In this document: piece after piece, positions 27,496 through 37,458 of the stretch
How the letters are laid out: every line of letters starts with the position of its first letter
Position numbering within the stretch: the first letter of the stretch is position 1
NCBI GenBank assembly: GCA_902775135.1
Contig: CACYKY010000003.1
Location: 1-64,000, forward strand
Reading direction: 5' to 3'
Source of the DNA: an uncultured Bacteroidota bacterium
GTDB taxonomy: Bacteria > Bacteroidota > Bacteroidia > Bacteroidales > P3
Length of the DNA: 64,000 bases
The notes under the pieces: generated by a model
Databases searched by the model: none
What the model saw: only the letters and a program-made list of their open reading frames with translations
Told to the model about the DNA's origin: nothing
Program-made: the position numbers and the translations under genes

Positions 27496-29268
27496 ATGAA
27501 TTACAAAGATGTGAAACCGCTGGCAGATTTCGATTGGGAATCCATAGACGAGAAAGCCGGTAAAATCAATGTTCAGAAAGCCAGCGAGAAGGACGAGCAG
27601 TACGACAAGAGTTTCAACTCGTTCACCGAGCAGGAGGTCATCGAGGGCACCATCGTGGCCCTGACCGACCGCGAGGCCGTCGTCAACGTCGGAGCTAAGA
27701 GCGACGGCGTCATCCCCATCAGCGAGATCCGCTACAATCCCGACCTGAAACCCGGTGACAAGATCGAGGTCTACGTCGAGAGCCAGGAGGATGCCAACGG
27801 ACAGCTCATGCTCAGCCACAAGAAAGCACGCATCCTGAAGAGCTGGGAGCGCGTCAACCAAGCCTACGACAACCAGGAAATCATCACCGGTTACGTCAAG
27901 AGCCGCACCAAAGGCGGCCTGATCGTCACCGTCTTCGACAACATCGAGGCCTTCCTTCCCGGTAGCCAGATCGATGTCAAACCCATCCGCGACTACGATG
28001 TCTACGTCGACAAGCAGATGGAATTCAAAGTCGTCAAGATCAACCACGAGTACAAGAACGTCGTCGTCAGCCACAAGGCCCTCATCGAGGACGAAATCGA
28101 AGCCCAGAAGGCCGAAATCATCAGCCACCTCGAGAAGGGACAGGTGCTGGAAGGTGTCGTCAAGAACATCACCAGCTACGGTGTCTTCGTCGACCTCGGC
28201 GGCGTGGATGGTCTCATCCACATCACCGACCTCAGCTGGGGCCGCATCAACCACCCCGAAGAGATTGTCCAGCTGGACCAGAAGATCAACGTTGTCATCC
28301 TCGACTTCGACGAGGCCAAGCGCCGCATCGCCCTCGGTCTCAAGCAGCTCACTCCTCACCCCTGGGACGCCCTCGATCCTAACCTCAAAGAAGGCGACCA
28401 TGTGAAGGGTAAAGTTGTTGTCCTGGCCGACTACGGTGCCTTCGTCGAGGTCATCCCCGGCGTCGAAGGCCTCATCCACGTCAGCGAAATGAGCTGGAGC
28501 CAGCACCTGCGCTCCGCCCAGGACTTCCTAAAGGTGGGCGACGAGGTCGAAGCCGTCATCCTGACCCTCGACCGCGACAACCGCAAGATGAGCCTCGGTA
28601 TCCGCCAGCTCATGCCCGATCCTTGGCTGGCCATCGCCGAGAAATATCCCGTTGGCAGCAAGCACACCGCCACCGTGCGCAACTTCACCAACTTCGGCAT
28701 CTTTGTCGAACTTGAGGAAGGCGTCGACGGCCTCATCCACATCAGCGACCTCAGCTGGAGCAAGAAAATCAAGCACCCCGCCGAGTTCACCAAGATTGGC
28801 GAGAAGATTGACGTCGTCGTCCTCGAGGTCGATGCCGAAAACCGCCGCCTCAGCCTCGGCCACAAGCAGCTCGAAGAGAATCCTTGGGATGTCTACGAGA
28901 GCCTCTTCACCATCGGCAGCGTCCACCAAGGCAAGATTGTCAACATGAACGACAAGGGTGCCACCGTCATCCTGCCCTACGACGTCGAAGCCTTCGCCCC
29001 CATGCGTCACCTCGACAAAGAGGACAAGAGCAAAGCCAAGAACGGCGAAACCCTCGACTTCAAGGTCATCGAATTCTCCAAGGAAGGCAAGAAAATCATC
29101 GTCAGCCACACCCGCACCTTCCAGGACGGCGCCGACAATGCCCGCCCCGAAAGCGACGAGAAGAAGGGTCGCGCCACCGCTAAGTCGGTGAAGCAGATCA
29201 ACGAGAGCCTCGAAAAGACCACTCTCGGCGACCTCGACATCTTCCAGAAACTCAAAGAGGAGAACTAA
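27496..29268 (+). CDS. rpsA: 30S ribosomal protein S1
   Basis: A 590-residue RNA-binding protein of the small subunit that helps load mRNA. Six S1 (OB-fold) repeats can be seen at roughly 48-115, 130-198, 215-284, 302-371, 390-459 and 475-543. The best preserved are repeats 3-5, with patterns such as YGVFVDLGGVDGLIHITDLSW, FGIFVELEEGVDGLIHISD and IALGLKQL. The Lys/Glu-rich tail follows. Strong promoter, structured leader and terminator make a single-gene unit. Confidence 0.96.
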   Translation: MNYKDVKPLADFDWESIDEKAGKINVQKASEKDEQYDKSFNSFTEQEVIEGTIVALTDREAVVNVGAKSDGVIPISEIRYNPDLKPGDKIEVYVESQEDANGQLMLSHKKARILKSWERVNQAYDNQEIITGYVKSRTKGGLIVTVFDNIEAFLPGSQIDVKPIRDYDVYVDKQMEFKVVKINHEYKNVVVSHKALIEDEIEAQKAEIISHLEKGQVLEGVVKNITSYGVFVDLGGVDGLIHITDLSWGRINHPEEIVQLDQKINVVILDFDEAKRRIALGLKQLTPHPWDALDPNLKEGDHVKGKVVVLADYGAFVEVIPGVEGLIHVSEMSWSQHLRSAQDFLKVGDEVEAVILTLDRDNRKMSLGIRQLMPDPWLAIAEKYPVGSKHTATVRNFTNFGIFVELEEGVDGLIHISDLSWSKKIKHPAEFTKIGEKIDVVVLEVDAENRRLSLGHKQLEENPWDVYESLFTIGSVHQGKIVNMNDKGATVILPYDVEAFAPMRHLDKEDKSKAKNGETLDFKVIEFSKEGKKIIVSHTRTFQDGADNARPESDEKKGRATAKSVKQINESLEKTTLGDLDIFQKLKEEN

Positions 29269-29290
29269 TCGTCCTCCCCTGTCCAAAACG

Positions 29291-29319
29291 ACGCCTGGCT
29301 TCGGCCAGGCGTTTTTTTT
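29291..29319 (+). terminator. rpsA terminator
   Basis: Perfect 9-bp stem ACGCCTGGC / GCCAGGCGT with a TTCG loop and eight T. Confidence 0.95.
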
Positions 29320-29625
29320 GCCCTCCATAACCAAATAAGAGTAAGCAATGGGACGTCATCCGAGGCTGTAAATCAAAATCTTATACAATAATTAACATTT
29401 TTTTTGATTTTTTTTAGGAGATTCATGAAATAATTATGCTGTTTTTGTGTCTATGTGATTGGAAGGGGAAAGAATGAACGAAGAAAAGTGCGAAGTATGA
29501 GGCATGAGGAAAGCAGGAGTAAAAAAAAGTTGCACGAATGAACAAAAATTACTATCTTTGTACCATCGGCAAAAAATATAATCATATATAGAATGCTGAT
29601 TTATAAATAGATAATATTTAGAGTT
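29320..29625 (+). promoter_or_regulatory. Intergenic region with promoter of the T9SS type B protein gene
   Basis: About 306 bases without a gene. The only clear signal is the -7 box TATCTTTGTA at 29553-29562, preceded by an A-rich stretch and AAAGTTGCACG. Predicted transcript start near 29565, leader about 61 bases. The AT-rich part at 29370-29450 shows no structure I trust. Confidence 0.7.
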
Positions 29626-32568
29626 ATGGCTAAAAATAATATTTTCGGAATGCTGTTGCTGCTAGGACTGGCTGTTCTGTGCGGCAACGAGGTCTACGCC
29701 CAAGGCGGCTGGAACCAAGCCACAGCCTGCCCCGGATGGAACAACCCCAACGCTTTCACCTCGGGCGGAGCCACCATCAACAAATATTCCGGACAAGGCA
29801 TTGGCATCAGCAGTTCGAACAAACCTTGCCCAAACCCAATGACAGCTGCAACAGGTGTGTCCTCCATGGGCACCACATACACCGCAGCCCAACTGGGCAA
29901 CATACAGAGCAGCGGATGCAGTTCCAGTTTACCCAGCAATGCCCGCCAGTTCCTTATCATGACCGACGTCAACGGTCATGACCCCAATACGGGCAACGCC
30001 CTGCCCTATGTGCCCACACAATTCAACACGAGCGACACCACCCCCGGCGCGGTCAACACCAACATCACCAAGAGTATCCGCATTGGTGACGGTTGCTCGG
30101 CCGGTGGCGCCAACAGTGACTACAGCGGAGCCATGCTCAACTACACCATGCGCGTCAGCGAGGACAATGCCATGATGTACATCTACTACGCCATTGTGGC
30201 TGAAGCCCCCGGCCATGGACAGAAGGGAAACCCCACCTTCATCATCCGCGCCATGAAGAAAAATGCCGCCAACCAATGGGTGCAGATTAGCGACACGCTG
30301 GCATACTACATCAGCTCTACCCCCTCCACCGACCAATCAGACAACTGCACCAACATGGGCTTTGTAACCATGGCTGGCCCAGGCCAGACCGGCTGGCACT
30401 CCTATGGTTCCGGATACAACGGTGTCTACTATAAAGACTGGGAGAAAGTGTGTATCAACCTGAGTAACCACCTCTATGAGGACATCCAGATACAGGTCAT
30501 CATCTACGACTGCATCTACAACGCCCACTATGCCTACGCCTATATCGCCGGCGAATGCCGCCCGATGACCATCCAGACTGCCGGCTGCCCCCCAGGTCTG
30601 TCCACCGACGTTGGAACCCTCACCGCCGCTACCAATATGCGCAACTACGTTTGGTACGCATCCGAATGGGGTGTGGGCGAACCCGCCAATGCCTCCAACT
30701 TTGGTCCGGGAGGCCAATTCAGCCACTACACCTGGCGCCAGCTGACTCCCAACGAGAGTACCAACCACATCTACCATGTGCAAGCTAGCGACTTCCGCGT
30801 CTCCCGCCGCTATGGACCCACCAGCTTGCCTGTGACCATCGACTCCATTGGCAACCAGCAGACCTTCCGCTGCAAGATGACCTCGGCCATCGACCCGAGC
30901 AAGCCTTACGACTCGTACCTCTACGTCAACATGCAGAACACCAAGCCCACTATGGATGTCGACTCGCTCTTCATGTGCGACGGCACCGCCAAACTGTGGA
31001 ACCGCAGCTATGTGCCCGGCGACCCTTCCTTGGTAGTGAATGGGGCAACTCAATGGTCATTCTACAACAACGAGATGTGCGGAGGCACAGCCCTGCAGAC
31101 CTTCACTGGCGACAGCGCCGAATACGTCTTCAATGACACCGAGATGAAGGGAGTGCGCGTGCGTACCTTCACCACCGACCCCACCTGCTACTCGGACGCC
31201 ATCTATCCCATCAAGCCTCGTGAACGGCCCAATGCCGGCATGACCATCTCCGCCCGCGTGCTCTGCGATGCCGACGAGACCACCATCGTCGACACCACCA
31301 GCGGAGACAACACGCGTATGTGGATATTCCGCAGAACCAATTACAGCGGCGACACAATCCTGTATGACACGCTGCGCGGCGAGGGTGAGACCAACCGCTC
31401 CGTCACGCGTTCGTTCACGCATGCTTTTGAACCCATCAAACTGGAGGTGAACAACAGAACCTACTATATCGACATGGTGACCGGCAACGGCGACACTGTG
31501 TGGTGCACCACAACGGTGACTGACGCCGTGTCGGTGTTCCTCCACCCCGACCTGGAAGTGACCGGCGACACAGTAGTGTGTCAAGGTAGCTTGACCAATG
31601 CCACAGTGAACGCTGTAGGCGTGGAAGGATGCACCTACGAGTGGTCTACATCCTATGGCACAATTACAGGCAACCTGCCCTCAGGCCCGACACTGCAGGT
31701 GACTCCCTATGCCGACACAGCGACCTACTTCGTGAAAGTGACAAGTCCGCAAGGATGTGTGGCATGGGACAGCATACATGCCTACGTGGTACGTCCCCAA
31801 CTGGAAATCCAACCTGCCGACGGCCGTATCTGCCCGGGCGACGTGGCCACCTTGATAGGCCATGAAGCCGACCACTACACATGGAGCGCCTCTCCCGCCG
31901 ACCCCTCGCTGGATGGTCAGGAGAACGCCCCACAGATCAACGTCTCCCCCTCGGTGACCACTGTATATACTATGGTGGGACATGGTACCAACAACTGCAA
32001 CGCCACACCGCTGACCAAGACCGTCACCATCGTGCCGCTGCCAGTACCGAGTGTCAAACTGACGCCCGGATTCATCGACACCGACGACCCGCACGTGGTG
32101 CTGCGCGACCAGTCCACCTACGGCGTGTCATCATCGTGGCTCTTCAACAATGGTGAAACGGTGTCTGGTCGCGAAGTGAGCCATACATTTGCCAACTGCA
32201 TCGGTTTCGACTCGGTACCTGTGACGCTGACCAGCTACAACACCTTGAACTGCCCGACGGTATACCCGTTCCAAATTCCTGTGAATGTCTTCACCGTGTG
32301 GTTCCCGACGGCCTTCACACCTGGTTCGAGCGATGGCAACGACAAGTTCACCATCCACACCATCAACGAGTACCAGTTCTTCCACATCTACATCTACAAT
32401 CGCCGAGGCGAACTGATATTTGACTCGGACGACGTGCACTTCGAATGGGACGGTACCTATAACGGCGAACCTTGCCCGCAAGGAGCCTATGTATACACCA
32501 TTCGTTTCCGCAAGCCCGGCACAACAACACTGAGCACTCAGCAAGGTACAGTGACACTGATCCGCTGA
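29626..32568 (+). CDS. Large secreted surface protein with T9SS type B (gliding-motility CHU_C) domain
   Basis: A 980-residue exported protein. Signal peptide 1-25 (cleavage after VYAQ region). The long middle is rich in Gly, Asn, Thr and Tyr with scattered Cys; the part from about 630 has Ig/PKD-like units (TGDTVVCQGSLTNATV, DGRICPGDVATLIGHEADHYTW, PSVTTVYTMVGHG). The last ~90 residues are the gliding motility-associated C-terminal domain: VWFPTAFTPGSSDGNDKF, IYIYNRRGELIF, and WDGTYNGEPCPQGAYVYTI. This domain targets proteins to T9SS, often together with a PorP/SprF partner. It likely ends up on the cell surface; no enzyme domain seen. Its stop overlaps the recQ start (TGATG). Confidence 0.88.
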   Translation: MAKNNIFGMLLLLGLAVLCGNEVYAQGGWNQATACPGWNNPNAFTSGGATINKYSGQGIGISSSNKPCPNPMTAATGVSSMGTTYTAAQLGNIQSSGCSSSLPSNARQFLIMTDVNGHDPNTGNALPYVPTQFNTSDTTPGAVNTNITKSIRIGDGCSAGGANSDYSGAMLNYTMRVSEDNAMMYIYYAIVAEAPGHGQKGNPTFIIRAMKKNAANQWVQISDTLAYYISSTPSTDQSDNCTNMGFVTMAGPGQTGWHSYGSGYNGVYYKDWEKVCINLSNHLYEDIQIQVIIYDCIYNAHYAYAYIAGECRPMTIQTAGCPPGLSTDVGTLTAATNMRNYVWYASEWGVGEPANASNFGPGGQFSHYTWRQLTPNESTNHIYHVQASDFRVSRRYGPTSLPVTIDSIGNQQTFRCKMTSAIDPSKPYDSYLYVNMQNTKPTMDVDSLFMCDGTAKLWNRSYVPGDPSLVVNGATQWSFYNNEMCGGTALQTFTGDSAEYVFNDTEMKGVRVRTFTTDPTCYSDAIYPIKPRERPNAGMTISARVLCDADETTIVDTTSGDNTRMWIFRRTNYSGDTILYDTLRGEGETNRSVTRSFTHAFEPIKLEVNNRTYYIDMVTGNGDTVWCTTTVTDAVSVFLHPDLEVTGDTVVCQGSLTNATVNAVGVEGCTYEWSTSYGTITGNLPSGPTLQVTPYADTATYFVKVTSPQGCVAWDSIHAYVVRPQLEIQPADGRICPGDVATLIGHEADHYTWSASPADPSLDGQENAPQINVSPSVTTVYTMVGHGTNNCNATPLTKTVTIVPLPVPSVKLTPGFIDTDDPHVVLRDQSTYGVSSSWLFNNGETVSGREVSHTFANCIGFDSVPVTLTSYNTLNCPTVYPFQIPVNVFTVWFPTAFTPGSSDGNDKFTIHTINEYQFFHIYIYNRRGELIFDSDDVHFEWDGTYNGEPCPQGAYVYTIRFRKPGTTTLSTQQGTVTLIR

Positions 32569-34457
32569 TGGACGAGAAGCACAAATTACTGAAAAAGCAT
32601 TGGGGCTTCGATAGTTTCCGCCCCATGCAGGAAGAAATCATAGAATCCGTATTGCAGGGCCACGACACGTTGGCCCTGCTTCCTACTGGTGGCGGCAAGT
32701 CGCTATGCTACCAACTGCCAGCATTGATGCGCAATGGGATATGCCTTGTGGTGTCTCCACTGATAGCGCTGATGAAAGACCAGGTACAACAGCTGAACGA
32801 CCGCAAGCTCAAGGCTGCCTGTATTGTTTCGGGAATGAGCAGCGATGTGGTGAACGGAGTGCTTGCCAATGCCCTCAGCGGCACACTGAAATTCCTGTAC
32901 GTGTCGCCCGAACGGTTGCGGCATCACATGTTCATCGAGCACTTGCGAAGAATGAAGGTTGGGCTGATTGCTGTAGACGAAGCACACTGCATTTCACAAT
33001 GGGGCTATGACTTTCGCCCTCCCTACCTCCAAATTGCCGATATAAGACAGTACCACCCGGCAACGCCAGTCATAGCACTCACCGCAACAGCAACACCCGC
33101 AGTGGCCGACGACATCTGCACGCAGCTTCGCATGCGAGACTGCCATCGCTTCCAGTCGAGTTTCATCCGCGAGAACCTAGCCTATATGGTGATTCACGAC
33201 GGGAACAAGTACCAACGGCTTCTACGCATGGTGTGCCGTATAGGAGGCACAGGCATCATATACATGCGCAGCCGCAACGGTACGCAGAACCTGGCACGCT
33301 TCCTGGAGGAATCGGGGGTAAGTGCAACATATTACCATGCCGGACTCGACGCACGCGAACGCGACAGGCGCCAAGCTCGCTGGATGAGCGATGGTTGCCA
33401 AGTAATGGTAGCCACCAACGCCTTCGGCATGGGCATCGATAAGCCCGATGTGCGATTTGTGGTGCACATGGACATGCCCGATTCGCTCGAAGCCTATTTC
33501 CAAGAAGCCGGTCGTGCCGGACGCGACGGCAAGACGGCATATGCCGTGCTGCTTTGCGACCCCTCCGACAAAGAACAGCTGGTACATGACTTGGCAACAG
33601 ACTTTCCTCCGGTGAAGATGATACGAAACACCTACCGAGCCCTCTGCAACTTCTACCGCATACCTATGGGCGGCGGAACCGACTCACAGTACGATTTCGA
33701 CATTGAGCAGATTTGTTTCAACTACAACTTCACCATACGTGAGTTCTATAGTGCCTGCCGCATACTGGAGAAGGAAGGTCTGATAGCCATACCCACCATC
33801 GAGGACGCCTACTCAACGGTGTACATCCCCGCATCCCGAGACGAAATCTACCGTTTCCAAGTAGATCACCAGCGTCTGGGTGACATGCTGCAATGCATCA
33901 TGAGGATGTATCCCGGCCTATTGGACGGTGCCACCCCCATCGACGAACGCAAGATTGCCCGTAGCCGCAACATGGATGCCCAACAAGTAATCAACGACCT
34001 GAAGCATCTGCACGAGATGCATATCCTCCAGTATCGCCAACGTCCACAGGGACCACAGATTGCCTTCACCAGCGAACGCATCGACGAAAAGAACATCTAT
34101 CCCTCCGAAGCCAACTATGCCCTGCTCAAAGATGCTGCCCAAAAACGGGTCAATGCAATGCTTAGGTATGTTGGCAACGACCTCGAATGCCGCAGCCGAC
34201 AACTGGTGACGTACTTCGGCGAGGCAACAGAAAAAGACTGCGGAGTGTGCGATGTATGCCTGCGCAGAAATCGCAAACCCGACAATGTGAAACACGCAGT
34301 AAAAAAACTTTTGCAGAAGAGTCCCGTCGAGGTCAGGCAACTAATCCAACTGCTCACGGCCGAAGGGCATGAACAGGTAGGCGACACCATTCGCGAAATG
34401 ATAGATCTCGGCGAGGTACGCCTCGGAGCCAACTCATTGGTGTATCTGGAAAACTAG
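32568..34457 (+). CDS. recQ: ATP-dependent DNA helicase RecQ
   Basis: A 629-residue 3'-5' helicase in recombination and replication repair. Motif 0 GFDSFRPMQEEII, Walker A LLPTGGGKSLCYQ, DEAH box VDEAHCISQWGYDFR, motif VI QEAGRAGRDG. The zinc-binding region follows (C-x-n-CGVCDVC near 555-575). It is shorter than the longest RecQ forms: after the zinc/winged-helix part only a short tail remains, so an HRDC domain is probably missing. The start at 32568 gives the usual N-terminus and overlaps the previous stop by one base. Confidence 0.93.
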   Translation: MDEKHKLLKKHWGFDSFRPMQEEIIESVLQGHDTLALLPTGGGKSLCYQLPALMRNGICLVVSPLIALMKDQVQQLNDRKLKAACIVSGMSSDVVNGVLANALSGTLKFLYVSPERLRHHMFIEHLRRMKVGLIAVDEAHCISQWGYDFRPPYLQIADIRQYHPATPVIALTATATPAVADDICTQLRMRDCHRFQSSFIRENLAYMVIHDGNKYQRLLRMVCRIGGTGIIYMRSRNGTQNLARFLEESGVSATYYHAGLDARERDRRQARWMSDGCQVMVATNAFGMGIDKPDVRFVVHMDMPDSLEAYFQEAGRAGRDGKTAYAVLLCDPSDKEQLVHDLATDFPPVKMIRNTYRALCNFYRIPMGGGTDSQYDFDIEQICFNYNFTIREFYSACRILEKEGLIAIPTIEDAYSTVYIPASRDEIYRFQVDHQRLGDMLQCIMRMYPGLLDGATPIDERKIARSRNMDAQQVINDLKHLHEMHILQYRQRPQGPQIAFTSERIDEKNIYPSEANYALLKDAAQKRVNAMLRYVGNDLECRSRQLVTYFGEATEKDCGVCDVCLRRNRKPDNVKHAVKKLLQKSPVEVRQLIQLLTAEGHEQVGDTIREMIDLGEVRLGANSLVYLEN

Positions 34458-34459
34458 AC

Positions 34460-35026
34460 TCAAGGTGCCAACCGACGGATAGCCTCATAAACCCGTGCCA
34501 CAGGCAATCCCATCACATTATAGTAGCAGCCTTCAATGCGGCTGATGCCCACCATTCCAATCCACTCCTGAATGCCATAGGCTCCAGCTTTGTCAAAAGG
34601 GCGGTAGTTGTCCACATAGTATGCCAGGTCCTCGTCACTAAGCTGACGGAAATAGACATCAGTCTTTTCTGTGAAAGAAACTGTCTGCGAGACGGTGCGC
34701 AGACAAACACCTGTATATACGGTATGGCGGTTGCCCGACAAAGAGCGCAGCATGGCCAAGGCCTCACTGCGGTCGGCAGGCTTCCCGAGAACCTTCTCCT
34801 CAAGCACCACCACAGTGTCGGCGGCCACCAATATGTCATCGTCCGCCATCATCGACGAAGCGTATGCTCCAGCTTTGCGACAAGCAAGCAGCTCTGCTGT
34901 GGCAGCAGCAGGAGTGCCGTCGGGCACATGCTCATCCACATCCAACGTGATGAATTCAACAGGATAGCCCAACTCGCCAAGCAACTGACGGCGACGGGGC
35001 GATTTGGAAGCAAGCAGCAACCTCAT
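34460..35026 (-). CDS. maf: Maf-family nucleotide pyrophosphatase
   Basis: A 188-residue Maf/HAM1-fold enzyme that hydrolyses non-canonical or dTTP/UTP nucleotides. The start MRLLLASKSPRRRQLL is the family signature, ILVAADTVVVLEEKVLGKP carries the catalytic Asp, and the ending is GCYYNVMGLPV. The YhdE-type (dTTP/UTP) subgroup is likely but not proven. It converges with recQ with two bases between stops, and its ATG overlaps the stop of the MORN gene by four bases. Confidence 0.93.
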   Translation of the reverse strand: MRLLLASKSPRRRQLLGELGYPVEFITLDVDEHVPDGTPAAATAELLACRKAGAYASSMMADDDILVAADTVVVLEEKVLGKPADRSEALAMLRSLSGNRHTVYTGVCLRTVSQTVSFTEKTDVYFRQLSDEDLAYYVDNYRPFDKAGAYGIQEWIGMVGISRIEGCYYNVMGLPVARVYEAIRRLAP

Positions 35027-36168
35027 TTGACCTCTTTGCCTCCCTTGAACTTGGCCTTGTAAACCTCACGGCCGTGTTCATACCAGGTCCATCGACCCTC
35101 TTTCTCTCCACCCACAAACTGACCCTTCTCCACAGGAGCCCCGGATTCGTCATAACGCTCATACTTGCCCTCGAGGAGACCGTCCTTGAAATTCTGACGC
35201 AACTCAATCTTTCCATTGGGGTAATAGCGGATTTCCTCGCCATCCTTCTCGTCGTCGGAATAGTGGACAATGTAACGGGTGCTACCGTCGTCATAGAGGC
35301 CACGCCATTCGCCGTCCATCTTGCCTTCATCAAAGTCTCCGTAGTAGTCCACCTTGCCATCCTCGTACCACGAGGTCCAGCGACCTTCCTCCTTGCCGTC
35401 GGCATAACGGCCTTCGTGCAACTTGGCTCCAGATTCATACCACGTGGTCCATAGTCCTTCGCGCTTGCCGTTATTGTAATTACCCGTTCTCCAACGCTCG
35501 CCAGTCTCGTAGTAGTATATCCATTGCCCAATCTCCTTGCCTTTGGCATAGGTGCCCTGTGCACCAAGTTTACCATTGCTACGCCAGTAGAAAAACCACT
35601 CGCCGTCCTGCACGCCGTCAACGAGTTTGCCGCGCATATCAACCTTGCCATTGGGGAAATACCACACAGCTTCTCCTTGGAGAGCATCGTTCTTATACTG
35701 GCCCGTGAAGCGCATGGCACCATTGCGGTGCCACTGGAACGTGTTGCCTTCCCGCTTGCCGTCAACATAAGTGTATTCCTCCTCCTTCTGGCCATTGTCG
35801 TGCCACGAGCGATACAGGCCTGTTTTCTTGCCATTCTCCACAGCCACTTCACTCTTCAAGTCACCATTGCGATGCCACGAACGCGAGGTGCCAGTACCAT
35901 AGCACTCTTCTGCCATTCGACTGCCATCCTCATAGTAGAGCGTCCACACACCCACCTTCTGCCCGTTGTCGTAGGTGCCTTCCTGCGAGATACGGCCATT
36001 GGTATACCACCAAGTCCAACTGCCGGTACGGCGGTTCTGGTCGTTCAGGGTGCCCTGCACCGAGAGCTGATTGCTGTTGGTATACTTCTTCTGGTAAGGA
36101 GTCTGGGCTGTGGCCACCGTTTGGAGGCCAACGAATGCTATCAAAGCTATGGCAAGAAAACGTCTCAT
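35023..36168 (-). CDS. Exported MORN-repeat (YwqK-like) protein
   Basis: A 381-residue protein with a signal peptide (1-21, ending ATAQ). Nearly all of the mature part is a tandem array of about 14 MORN-variant units of about 23 residues, pattern W-x-x-[YF]-x-x-x-G-x-x-x-x-x-G-x-[YF]-x-x-G-x-x-x-G (for example YYETGERWRTGNYNNGKREG). Such arrays form elongated beta-solenoids. Related proteins are often labelled 'YwqK-family antitoxin', but nothing here supports a toxin-antitoxin role. It is translationally coupled to maf. Confidence 0.85.
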   Translation of the reverse strand: MRRFLAIALIAFVGLQTVATAQTPYQKKYTNSNQLSVQGTLNDQNRRTGSWTWWYTNGRISQEGTYDNGQKVGVWTLYYEDGSRMAEECYGTGTSRSWHRNGDLKSEVAVENGKKTGLYRSWHDNGQKEEEYTYVDGKREGNTFQWHRNGAMRFTGQYKNDALQGEAVWYFPNGKVDMRGKLVDGVQDGEWFFYWRSNGKLGAQGTYAKGKEIGQWIYYYETGERWRTGNYNNGKREGLWTTWYESGAKLHEGRYADGKEEGRWTSWYEDGKVDYYGDFDEGKMDGEWRGLYDDGSTRYIVHYSDDEKDGEEIRYYPNGKIELRQNFKDGLLEGKYERYDESGAPVEKGQFVGGEKEGRWTWYEHGREVYKAKFKGGKEVK

Positions 36169-36189
36169 ATTCTTGATTTGTTTCTAGTA

Positions 36190-37449
36190 CTATTCGGTGT
36201 AAACAAAGATGATGCGTGGACAATTCGACGACAGGGTGCCATGCATGATGGCACGCTGCGCGCTATTGCGCCGCGAATTGAGCAGAAGCAGCATGCCAGG
36301 ATCCTCTCCCTTACGCATGAGGCCTTGCAGATGCTGTGTGACACGCATACGATAGTAGTTCCCATCCTCATGGTACGTGCCATCGTATCCGCTAAGGGTA
36401 TAGAGGTCGATAAGGTCGTCAATATACACGTCCGAACCGTCGGACTGTTTGCCGAGGGCAAGAATCTGGTCGGGATGCATGGCAGGCGACTCGGGCGAGA
36501 GCGACATGACAAGTTCTGCATGGTGAATCACCGCCCAAGGATGCGCTGCATGGAATTCACGGATGGCACGGTCAAAACTCATTCGCACACGATGTCCACC
36601 CATCGGCTCCAAGTAGAGGCGCATGGTGCCCGGCAGGCGGGGGTGCCCGGCAAACAGTGTACCGGCGTAGTTGTGCTCAAAATGGGTGAAATGCGACGTA
36701 CCGGCACCCAGCAGGAAGGTGTAAAACCCCAGCGTGGTGTCGTTGCCACTCGTATAGTGATAGTATGCCCTTAGGTTCGTGGCCGACGACGAGAAGTCAA
36801 CGCTGACCATACCCTCATCGCCGGCAGTGGTCATCCGCACACGCAGGCCTTTGGTCTGCTGAATGAATTCCTCAGCAGTGGCCGTACGACGTATGACACT
36901 GTAAAAACTAGGGTCCAGTTTGAACGAAATCACGGTGTCGAGTTCGCCGACAGTGACATTGTCATCAAAGAAAATCTTGTTCCCGTCCACAGGCAACGTG
37001 TTTTCGGCATAGAAAAGAGTGTCAGTCAGCAATGGCTCGGCCAGCTGCATCACCTCGAAGTGGAAGTTGTACGTCCCACTGGTGTCGGGAAAGAGTTGGC
37101 TCTTGGCCAACGTCAGCACCACAGAGTCAATTTCCAGCGAGCTGTCGAAGGCTATGTCATTGGTGTTCGGCGGCAGAGCAATCTGTGTGTATAACCACGA
37201 ACTGACCCTACCGAAGGTGGCATCGGTATAGTTGCCGATGATACCGAATGAATAGTTGCTGGTGAGCAGCGAATCCTCGTATTCAGTCCATGCAGTGTCG
37301 GCATAGATTGTGTCCATCATGCCGTCGTAGAGTGTGGTAGTGTCCACAAGGTCGATACCCAATGCCGACTCCTCGTCGGTACACGCCGTCTGGAAAGCCA
37401 TCATGGCTACGGCCATCAATGCGAGTACACCTTTGTCAATGAATTTCAT
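36190..37449 (-). CDS. DUF4270 lipoprotein
   Basis: A 419-residue lipoprotein. Signal peptide with lipobox cysteine at residue 23 (FQTACTDEES), followed by an acidic stretch. The N-terminal pattern (ALGIDLVDTTTLY, LLTSNYSFGIIGNYTDATFGRVSSW) and the beta-rich body match DUF4270, a family seen only in Bacteroidetes. Function unknown. It lies 9 bases after the GT5-like gene, the usual arrangement in Bacteroidetes. Confidence 0.85.
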   Translation of the reverse strand: MKFIDKGVLALMAVAMMAFQTACTDEESALGIDLVDTTTLYDGMMDTIYADTAWTEYEDSLLTSNYSFGIIGNYTDATFGRVSSWLYTQIALPPNTNDIAFDSSLEIDSVVLTLAKSQLFPDTSGTYNFHFEVMQLAEPLLTDTLFYAENTLPVDGNKIFFDDNVTVGELDTVISFKLDPSFYSVIRRTATAEEFIQQTKGLRVRMTTAGDEGMVSVDFSSSATNLRAYYHYTSGNDTTLGFYTFLLGAGTSHFTHFEHNYAGTLFAGHPRLPGTMRLYLEPMGGHRVRMSFDRAIREFHAAHPWAVIHHAELVMSLSPESPAMHPDQILALGKQSDGSDVYIDDLIDLYTLSGYDGTYHEDGNYYRMRVTQHLQGLMRKGEDPGMLLLLNSRRNSAQRAIMHGTLSSNCPRIIFVYTE

Positions 37450-37458
37450 ATCAGTTGT

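Noticed and set aside
35023..36168. Antitoxin of a toxin-antitoxin pair
   Set aside because: The YwqK-type label is common for MORN-repeat proteins, but this one has a signal peptide and its partner is Maf, not a toxin.
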